Shown piece after piece: positions 43,922 through 49,741 of a stretch of 49,741 nt of DNA. Source of the DNA: an uncultured Pelagibacteraceae bacterium. GTDB lineage: Bacteria; Pseudomonadota; Alphaproteobacteria; Pelagibacterales; Pelagibacteraceae. Under the pieces are notes generated by a model that saw nothing but the letters and a program-made list of their open reading frames with translations, was not told the origin of the DNA and did no database searches. Position numbers and translations under genes: made by a program. Position 1 is the first letter of the stretch. The number at the start of each line of letters is the position of its first letter. The stretch spans positions 1-49,741 of the forward strand of contig CABZJV010000005.1 in NCBI GenBank assembly GCA_902526115.1, given 5' to 3'.

Positions 43922-44775
43922 TAAATTGCTCCCTTCTTTTCTGTAGGTTCTAAATTGTCATAATTCCAAAGTTTTTTACCAGCTACAATTTTTTTCATTT
44001 TACTCAAATCAAAATTTTCACCTATTTCTGCAACCTTAAGTTTTCTTCTTAACCAATCTTGGTCGCTAGATGTTAATTCTGCATCTACAGCATCACTACC
44101 ATAAGATCCAATTTCTCCACCTACGAAAATTGTCCCATCGTACATTGAGTCACCTAAATTTATTCCAACATCTCCAAGAATAATTATTCTACCTCTTTGC
44201 ATCATAAAACCAGTGAATGCACCAGCATCACCACCAATTATAATTGTTCCACCTTTCATATCAATACCTGTTCTTGCACCGACACTACCTTTACAGATTA
44301 AATCTCCACCTCTTATAGCTGCTCCAAAACAAGAACCAGCATTTTTTTCAATAACAACTTTTCCAGCCATCAAATTTTCCGCACATGACCAGCCAACTCT
44401 TCCATTAATTCTAACGATTGGACCATCGCATGATCCCATTCCAAAATATCCTAAGCTTCCTTCAAAAATTAAGTTAAGTTTATTTAAAATACCAACACCT
44501 AAACTGTGTTTTCCTTGTGGATTTTTAATTACTATTGTTCCATATCCTTCGCTCATTAGTTTATCTATTTCCTTATTGGCTTCAGGTGCTGACATGTTCA
44601 AAACATCTAAATCTGTCCTTTTATTAAAATCAACATCGTAAGTTCCAAAATAATAAAAGTTTTCAGCTTCATCAGGATTAAAAAACTTTTGCTGAGTTCT
44701 TCCTGTAAGAACCTCAGTATGCATTCCCATTGATTGAGCTTTGGACTTTTTCTCGCTAGTTTTTATATTTGCCAT
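43921..44775 (-). CDS. Glutamate-synthase-like GXGXG subunit (second cassette)
   Basis: 284 residues, about 55 longer than its counterpart at 38528 because of an N-terminal extension. The repeats are clear: LGYFGMGSCDGPIVRINGRVG, NAGSCFGAAIRGGDLICKG, GGTIIIGGDAGAFTGFM. GGAGAGGTAAAAGT in front of the ATG is a strong Shine-Dalgarno, which fixes the start and gives a 13-base overlap with the amidotransferase gene. It is the structural beta-helix subunit of a split glutamate synthase. Confidence 0.84.
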   Translation of the reverse strand: MANIKTSEKKSKAQSMGMHTEVLTGRTQQKFFNPDEAENFYYFGTYDVDFNKRTDLDVLNMSAPEANKEIDKLMSEGYGTIVIKNPQGKHSLGVGILNKLNLIFEGSLGYFGMGSCDGPIVRINGRVGWSCAENLMAGKVVIEKNAGSCFGAAIRGGDLICKGSVGARTGIDMKGGTIIIGGDAGAFTGFMMQRGRIIILGDVGINLGDSMYDGTIFVGGEIGSYGSDAVDAELTSSDQDWLRRKLKVAEIGENFDLSKMKKIVAGKKLWNYDNLEPTEKKGAI

Positions 44776-45707
44776 ACTTTTACCTCTCCATCAAAAGGAT
44801 CATAAGTATCAATTTCGTGCGGTAAGACTGATCTTATCGCTATCTCCTCAGATCCCATTGCAACTAAATCATCAGACTCATAAAGCACCAATGGTTTTGC
44901 TGCCATTGTATCTTTTGCCATACCCAGAGAATCCTTAGTTGCTACAAAGTAAGTGAATACACCATCAAGACCAATAAGAGAGTCTTTCATTCCCTCTTCA
45001 AGACTTGCTCCTTCTCTCATTTTTTGGGCTATATAAACTGCAATTAATTCTGAATCACATTCCGACATAAATCTCATTCCTTTGTTCTCTAGAACTCGTC
45101 TGTTGTTCCAATAATTTGTAAGCTGTCCGTTATGAACAACCGACACATCACTAAAAGGATAACCCCAGAAAGGGTGGGCTGATTTAATATCTACACCAGA
45201 CTCTGTAGCCATTCTAGCATGACCAATAGCATGTGTTCCAACAAGTTTATCTAAACTGTATCTGTCGCAGACCATTTTTGCATTTCCTAAGTCTTTGATT
45301 ACTTCTAAAGATTTTCCCATTGATAAAATCTCTACCCCAGGAATGCTCTCAACTTTTTGTGAAAACTCCAATAGATCCTTTGCGTTATATTCAAGTTCGT
45401 ATCTTAGTGAGTATGGAAGCGTTCTCTCTTCTTTAAGAATTTTTGCACCCATTTCAACTAGGGTTTGGTCAACAATTTTTTTTCTTTCATCATAAACTGA
45501 AACATCCTCCATAACTGAAGAACTTCCTTCTCCAACATTTTCTCCAACTTTAAAACGCATGATAAAATTTTTACCATCCGTATCTCCGTATAAAGCATAA
45601 CCTGTTGAATCTTCTCCTCTGTGCTTTAATGCTTGAAGCATACCCTGAAGTTCGCTTCCAACATTTGAAGATTTACCTCTATGAATTAAACCAGCAATAC
45701 CACACAT
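44763..45707 (-). CDS. Class II glutamine amidotransferase subunit (second cassette)
   Basis: 314 residues. Cys2 nucleophile (MCGIAGLIHRG), LKHRGEDSTGYALYG, GHARMATESGVDIKSAHPF, VVHNGQLTNYWNNRRVL and SECDSELIAVYIA are all in place. It releases ammonia from glutamine (or a glutamyl amide) for the FMN subunit. GGGTAAAAAT before the ATG serves as a ribosome-binding site. It follows the glutamine-synthetase-like gene by 27 bases, giving the order ligase, amidotransferase, GXGXG, FMN; the other cassette has the ligase last. Confidence 0.85.
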   Translation of the reverse strand: MCGIAGLIHRGKSSNVGSELQGMLQALKHRGEDSTGYALYGDTDGKNFIMRFKVGENVGEGSSSVMEDVSVYDERKKIVDQTLVEMGAKILKEERTLPYSLRYELEYNAKDLLEFSQKVESIPGVEILSMGKSLEVIKDLGNAKMVCDRYSLDKLVGTHAIGHARMATESGVDIKSAHPFWGYPFSDVSVVHNGQLTNYWNNRRVLENKGMRFMSECDSELIAVYIAQKMREGASLEEGMKDSLIGLDGVFTYFVATKDSLGMAKDTMAAKPLVLYESDDLVAMGSEEIAIRSVLPHEIDTYDPFDGEVKVWQI

Positions 45708-45734
45708 ATTTTTACCCTTCTTTTATTTTACGAC

Positions 45735-47204
45735 CTATGGAAGACAATCAAGATATGTATCCAGATCCCATTGAGTTGTTGCACCTAAAAATCTTTCCCA
45801 TTCATCATTCTTATACCAATGGAAAACTTTGTACATTTCGTCTGGCATTGCAGATTTAATTACTTCATCCTCAGCCAATCTATCTAGAGCCTCTCCCAAG
45901 CTTAAAGGAAGTTTCTTAACATCTTTACCAGCTTTTTGGGCTTCGTAAATATTTCTAGATTCTGGTGCAGCTGGTTTCATTTTTTTTGATATACCTTCAT
46001 CACATGCTTTTAATAATGCTGCTCCTAGTAAGTAAGGATTATGCATTGAGTCCACAGACCTATATTCAAATCTTCCAGGTGCAGAAACTCTTAAACCACA
46101 GGTTCTATTTTGGTAACCCCAATCAGCATAAACAGGTGCCCAAAATCCTTGGTCCCAAAGTCTTCTGTAGGAATTTACTGTCGATGATCCCAAAGCAGTT
46201 AAAGCAGGTAAATGTTTCATTATTCCAGCAATTGACTGCAAACCTATTTTTCCTGGTAGTTGCATATCTTTAGTATCTGGCATAAAAGTATTTGTTCCAC
46301 CTTCAACGTAGCTGAAAACTTCTTCGACACCTGGTAATTTTTTATTCCCAAGTTTATTAACTTTTATTTTTCCACCTTTCCAAAGAGACATATTTGTGTG
46401 ACACCCACTTGCTGAAACTCCCATAAATGGTTTTGTCATAAAGCAAGCTATTAAACCATGCTCTCTTGCAACTTGCGCACATATTTGCCTGTAGGTAGAT
46501 AACCTGTCAGCATTTCTTAAAACGTTATCGTATGTCCAATTGAGTTCTAATTGACCAGGCGCATCCTCGTGGTCCCCTTGTATCATATCTAGACCCATAG
46601 CTTTTGAATATTCAATTACTTTCATAAATACTGGTCTTAAAGATTCAAACTGATCTATGTGATAGCAGAAAGGTTTAGAAAATCCTTTTCCTGTAGGCGT
46701 TCCGTCTTCATTTTTTGTTAACCACATCATTTCTGGTTCAGTCCCAACTCTTAACTCTAGACCATGTTTCTTTTTAAACTCATTAGCAAATATTCTTAAA
46801 TTTCCTCTGCAGTCTGAAGTTAAATGACCTCCAGGATTTTTTCTCTCTTCTCGATTTCTGAAACATGTAACAAAAACTCTACCCACTCTCTTATCCCACG
46901 GTAATTGAACAAAGGTCTCTGGATCAGGAATTCCAACTAACTCCATTGCTTCAGGTCCATATCCTATATAGTTATTGTGTCGATCTAAAAATAGATTTGC
47001 TGTTGCTCCATAAACTAATTGAAAACCTTTTTCAGCTGTTCTCTCCCAATGATCTGCGGGAATACCTTTACCTACAACTCTCCCGGTGACTGAGATAAAT
47101 TGATAATAAATATATGTGATTCCTAATTCATTAATTTTTTCTCTAACTTTTTTAACTAATTTTTCTCTACCAGGCTGGTTTACATGTTTTTCTAGATCAG
47201 TCAT
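45735..47204 (-). CDS. Glutamine-synthetase-family ligase (second cassette)
   Basis: 489 residues, longer than the GlnT-type enzyme at 35837 and clearly a different subgroup. Motifs are RVGTEPEMMWL, QGDHEDAPGQLELNWTY, FMTKPFMGVSASGCHTNMSLW and NSYRRLWDQGF, with GRFEYRSVDSMHNPYLL. In the HxH of the fifth segment the second histidine is Asn (CHTN), while the first, a metal ligand in GS, is kept. It should ligate ammonia or an amine to glutamate. AAGGGGAAAA precedes the ATG. It heads the cassette next to the ammonium transporter; whether it makes glutamine or a glutamyl-amide is not decided by sequence. Confidence 0.8.
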   Translation of the reverse strand: MTDLEKHVNQPGREKLVKKVREKINELGITYIYYQFISVTGRVVGKGIPADHWERTAEKGFQLVYGATANLFLDRHNNYIGYGPEAMELVGIPDPETFVQLPWDKRVGRVFVTCFRNREERKNPGGHLTSDCRGNLRIFANEFKKKHGLELRVGTEPEMMWLTKNEDGTPTGKGFSKPFCYHIDQFESLRPVFMKVIEYSKAMGLDMIQGDHEDAPGQLELNWTYDNVLRNADRLSTYRQICAQVAREHGLIACFMTKPFMGVSASGCHTNMSLWKGGKIKVNKLGNKKLPGVEEVFSYVEGGTNTFMPDTKDMQLPGKIGLQSIAGIMKHLPALTALGSSTVNSYRRLWDQGFWAPVYADWGYQNRTCGLRVSAPGRFEYRSVDSMHNPYLLGAALLKACDEGISKKMKPAAPESRNIYEAQKAGKDVKKLPLSLGEALDRLAEDEVIKSAMPDEMYKVFHWYKNDEWERFLGATTQWDLDTYLDCLP

Positions 47205-47273
47205 TTTTCCCCTTAATCAATTATAATTTTTTAAAACGTAGCTGAAAAATTTATTTGTGTCTAGGCTTGAAGT

Positions 47274-48599
47274 TTAACTCCAAGGAAATGGACTGTTCGA
47301 AGTAGGGTGTAATTCTCCCTTCTCGTATCGGTTGTATCTAAACGGTTTCAATAAATCACTCTCAGTTCCAAGAATTTCTTTTGCAACAAGCTCTCCTACA
47401 CCAATCATTTTATAACCGTGATTAGCGTCTGCTATCATGTAAACATTTTCTAAAAATCTATCAAATATTGGGAACGAGTCTGGGGTCATGCATCCAAGTC
47501 CACCTGATGGTCCTTTTCTATATAAGTCAGATTTACCTTCAAATCTTTTTTGACAATGAGCTAAAGCCGAACACCACATTTCATTAAACGCCTCAGTAGT
47601 TTGATATTCAGGTGACTCTATACCATATGGATCTACATTAACTTCATCAAAATGTTTATCTACAATATAAGGAGAAGTTCCTCCTTGAACTCCCAAACCC
47701 TCGATATCAGGTTTATAATAAATTCCCCAAATTTTATCAGTTAATAATTTTTTTGTTTTATCTGAATATAATGGTGCTGTTGAGTCTACGTGAACTACTG
47801 GTGGTTGCTTACCGTCATTTGTTTTTAAAAAATCAGGCTCAACTCCGATCACCCCTTCTTGAAGCATCCAATATTTCCACATATCGGTTTCGTGAAGCTT
47901 ACCATCTTTACCTTTTATTTTTGCTATCTTAGGAAGCTCTAACATATTCCAAAAATCTCTTGCCCATGGACCTGCGCCAACTACAACTTGTTCACATTCA
48001 ATTGTGCCTTTATTGGTCTCAACTCCAGTGACAGCTTTACTATTACTGCCTCTTTTAAAGCCTGTTACCTTAACACCTTTTATTACCTGTACACCATTGC
48101 TAGTAGATTTATTTTCTAGAGCTTTAATAGAGTCTTTATTAAATGCATATCCACCTTTTTTTTCGTGTAGAACCGAAGTTATACCCTTAGCCTGCCAGTC
48201 ATCAAATATACCTTTCATATATTTTATGCAATCTTTCTCACCCTCAATAAATTCTGACTCGTAACCAATAGCTTTTTGTTGTTCATAAATACTCGCAACA
48301 TCTTTATGCATAACTTCAGGTGAAATTTGTAAATATCCTACTGCATTGTATTTAAAAGCCTTAGGATCGCTTTCCCAAACTGAAACGGAGTGAGCCATTA
48401 GTTCTCTCATTGCTGGCTGAAAATAATTATTTCTTACAACACCACATGCAATTCCACTAGCACCTGCAGCAGTGTCTTTTTTTTCTAAAACAACAATATC
48501 TCCAGGATTTTTATAAGTTTCTGATAGTTTCCAAGCAGTGCTCAAACCATGTATACCACCACCGATAATGACTACTTTTGCTTTTGTAGGTAAATACAT
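47274..48599 (-). CDS. FAD-dependent oxidoreductase of the DAO family (sarcosine oxidase/dehydrogenase-like)
   Basis: 441 residues. The dinucleotide motif is VVIIGGGIHGLSTAWKL at residue 9 on, followed by VVLEKKDTAAGASGIACGVVRNNY, where the histidine/cysteine region used for covalent FAD in relatives falls. VVGAGPWARDF and the C-terminal GGLGCMTPDSFPIFD and ADANHGYKMIGVGELVA are typical of the SoxB/DMG dehydrogenase group. It would oxidise a secondary or tertiary N-methyl amine. A GcvT-type gene two genes upstream could take the released C1 unit to folate. It is the first gene after a 102-base gap and probably starts the nitrogen operon. Confidence 0.82.
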   Translation of the reverse strand: MYLPTKAKVVIIGGGIHGLSTAWKLSETYKNPGDIVVLEKKDTAAGASGIACGVVRNNYFQPAMRELMAHSVSVWESDPKAFKYNAVGYLQISPEVMHKDVASIYEQQKAIGYESEFIEGEKDCIKYMKGIFDDWQAKGITSVLHEKKGGYAFNKDSIKALENKSTSNGVQVIKGVKVTGFKRGSNSKAVTGVETNKGTIECEQVVVGAGPWARDFWNMLELPKIAKIKGKDGKLHETDMWKYWMLQEGVIGVEPDFLKTNDGKQPPVVHVDSTAPLYSDKTKKLLTDKIWGIYYKPDIEGLGVQGGTSPYIVDKHFDEVNVDPYGIESPEYQTTEAFNEMWCSALAHCQKRFEGKSDLYRKGPSGGLGCMTPDSFPIFDRFLENVYMIADANHGYKMIGVGELVAKEILGTESDLLKPFRYNRYEKGELHPTSNSPFPWS

Positions 48600-48653
48600 A
48601 TAAAAATCTTATTTTTTACAAATCGTAATTGATATAATTATTTTTAGAACTAA

Positions 48654-48680
48654 AAAGTATATATATAAAATATACACTTT
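48654..48680. promoter_or_regulatory. Inverted repeat upstream of the FAD oxidoreductase gene, possible operator
   Basis: AAAGTATATAT (48654-48664) and ATATACACTTT (48670-48680) are inverted copies with one mismatch and a 5-base spacer. It lies in the 102-base gap between the MarR-like gene and the FAD gene, where the promoter of the downstream operon should be. AT-rich palindromes of this size are typical MarR-family operators, but in so AT-rich a genome chance is a real alternative. Confidence 0.4.
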
Positions 48681-48701
48681 CAACTTAACCGAAATAAGTG
48701 C

Positions 48702-49052
48702 TTAATAGCTTATATTTTTAAGAGTAGTTAAATATTCATTGAACTCTTTAATAAAAGAGTCGCTTGGCTTAATATTCTTAATTCTTTGATCTCTTGAGGT
48801 TTTCTCCAAATGAAAGAATCCTTTTTCGCAAGCTTCATTAATAATTAAAGCTGATTTTGGTCTGGATGTTTTAAATAGTTTAGTTTTTAGCTGTTCAACA
48901 GATAATTTCTTATTTTCTTTATAGGCAGACATTACTAATAACATCATATGATAATGAGAAGGTGATTTTCTAAAAAAATAGTTACTTGAAGTATGAGATT
49001 CTCTCATTTGATCTTCCCAAAAATTTAAAAGAGTTTTTTTATCTTTTGGCAT
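48702..49052 (-). CDS. Small MarR-like winged-helix regulator
   Basis: 116 residues. HYHMMLLVMSAYKENKKLSVEQL, then SRPKSALIINEACEKGFFHLEK and SRDQRIKNIKPSDSFIKEFNEYL follow the pattern of a winged helix: two helices, a recognition helix, and a wing with a basic turn as in MarR proteins. It is shorter than typical MarR (about 140) and lacks a ligand-binding C-terminus. It sits between the GcvT-like gene (5 bases upstream) and the FAD oxidoreductase operon, so it probably controls one or both. Confidence 0.68.
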   Translation of the reverse strand: MPKDKKTLLNFWEDQMRESHTSSNYFFRKSPSHYHMMLLVMSAYKENKKLSVEQLKTKLFKTSRPKSALIINEACEKGFFHLEKTSRDQRIKNIKPSDSFIKEFNEYLTTLKNISY

Positions 49053-49057
49053 TTAAT

Positions 49058-49741
49058 TTATGATTTTACTCTGGATTTAGTAGGATCATAAAAAGGAAAT
49101 CCAACTACTTTTGCGCTTATTCTTTTTTGGTGACCATCAATTTTTCCAACTTCAACTTCTGTTCCAATTTCTGAATATTGAATATCCATTCTACATAAAG
49201 CTATATTTTTATTTAATGTTGAGGATAGACATCCACTTGTAATTATTCCAATTTGAGATCTACCAATATGAACACAGTCACCATGCCCTGCAATCTCTTT
49301 ACCATCTAACTCAAGTCCAACAAGTTTTTTTTGAGGATTATTTTTTCTTTTTATTAATTCATCTTTGCCTACGAAATCTTCTGTTTTTGTTTTTAATGGA
49401 ACTGCAAAACCAATACCTGCTTCGAAAGGATCTTGTTGACCATCAAATTCATTACCAAATAAAATTAGCCCTGCTTCAATTCTAAGTTTGTCTAAAGCTC
49501 CAAATCCTGCAGGAATCAAACCATCTTTTTTTCCTGCCTCCATTAATTTATCCCAGACCTCAGGAGCATGTTTAGGGTGACACCAAATTTCATATCCTAA
49601 TTCTCCAGTATAACCAGTTCTAGAAACGATCAATGGTATTCCTTGCAACTCTTCTATTCTACATATGCTAAATCTAAACCAACCAAGCTCATCTATGGAA
49701 GGTTGAGTAGGAGGTGTAAATATTATCTTTTTTAAAATTTC
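49058..49741 (-). CDS. GcvT-family aminomethyltransferase, C-terminal part (cut by window end)
   Basis: The frame is open to the last base, so the N-terminus lies outside; 227 codons are seen. SIDELGWFRFSICRIEE, VSRTGYTGELGYEIWCHPKHAPEVWD, DKLRIEAGLILFGNEFDGQ and FEAGIGFAVPLKTKTEDFVGKDEL are standard GcvT features, closer to classical GcvT than the two other GcvT-fold proteins in the window. It transfers a one-carbon unit to tetrahydrofolate. Near the FAD oxidoreductase it may handle the methyl group of sarcosine, dimethylglycine or a similar amine; glycine cleavage itself is not excluded because the flanking genes are outside. Confidence 0.82.
   Translation of the reverse strand, partial: EILKKIIFTPPTQPSIDELGWFRFSICRIEELQGIPLIVSRTGYTGELGYEIWCHPKHAPEVWDKLMEAGKKDGLIPAGFGALDKLRIEAGLILFGNEFDGQQDPFEAGIGFAVPLKTKTEDFVGKDELIKRKNNPQKKLVGLELDGKEIAGHGDCVHIGRSQIGIITSGCLSSTLNKNIALCRMDIQYSEIGTEVEVGKIDGHQKRISAKVVGFPFYDPTKSRVKS

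Noticed and set aside
44213..44641. Open frame of 142 codons on the + strand opposite the GXGXG subunit gene
   Set aside because: Proline- and isoleucine-rich shadow of the glycine-rich repeats on the other strand; no independent support. The same applies to the antisense frames at 14843-15199, 9177-9563 and 20179-20574.
38528..44775. Identical 13-base overlap of amidotransferase and GXGXG genes in both cassettes, as a sign of recent duplication
   Set aside because: It depends on a TTG start at 39223. The ATG at 39211, with a better ribosome-binding site, gives a 1-base overlap, so the likeness is an artefact of start choice.
1..49741. Mobile elements, CRISPR arrays, tRNA or rRNA genes, prophage
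   Set aside because: I saw no transposase or integrase frame, no regularly spaced repeat, and no cloverleaf or rRNA-like stretch in the gaps. Long A/T runs are common but fit the overall composition.

Overview
The window looks like a piece of a streamlined, AT-rich alphaproteobacterial genome of the SAR11 (Pelagibacterales) type. The signs are very high A+T, gaps of a few bases between genes, ATGA/TAATG junctions, convergent genes that overlap at their stops, no insertion sequences, CRISPR or RNA genes that I can see, and a gene content centred on uptake and oxidation of small methylated organic compounds. The organism assignment is inference from composition and content, not from a search. 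No stretch longer than about 230 bases lacks a gene.

Layout. (1) 1-3757, + strand: a polyamine-type ABC importer (end of the ATPase, binding protein, two permeases), with a terminator hairpin between the binding protein and the permeases. (2) 10888-3761, - strand: a tight seven-gene run: S51 peptidase, FMN 2-hydroxy-acid oxidase, ThDP enzyme, transthyretin-like hydrolase, DmdA-type demethylase, thiolase, branched-chain aminotransferase. (3) 10943-12891: a signal-less family-3 solute-binding protein and a second GcvT/DmdA-fold protein. (4) 13049-18503, + strand: a dipeptide/oligopeptide-type ABC importer with fused ATPases, then a FadN-type beta-oxidation enzyme to 20776. (5) 20769-22144, - strand: a membrane-anchored cyclophilin and a secreted HExxH protein. 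(6) 22198-33270: agmatinase, aldehyde dehydrogenase, ArgE (on - strand), CsaA, LysE, aconitase, YfgM-like, BamB, a cupin, ZapE, YjbQ. (7) 49741-33276, - strand: a long nitrogen/methylamine region.

Region 7 is the most distinctive. Two glutamine-synthetase-like ligases each sit with a three-piece split glutamate synthase (amidotransferase, GXGXG and FMN subunits). The downstream set (35837-40095) matches the gamma-glutamylmethylamide / N-methylglutamate synthase (GlnT + GlxBCD/MgsABC) type and has lost the iron-sulphur cysteines. The upstream set (42509-47204) keeps them, and lies beside an ammonium transporter, two unrecognised small proteins, a DAO-family FAD oxidoreductase, a MarR-like regulator and a GcvT-type protein running off the window. 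The simplest reading is that one cassette handles methylamine without net redox and the other is a reducing, glutamate-synthase-like ammonium-assimilation module.

The seven-gene run in region 2 is the other candidate for an undescribed pathway. Its enzymes could together demethylate and oxidise a methylated (possibly dimethylsulfonio-) 2-hydroxy acid to a 2-oxo acid that is then aminated or decarboxylated. That assignment is a hypothesis.
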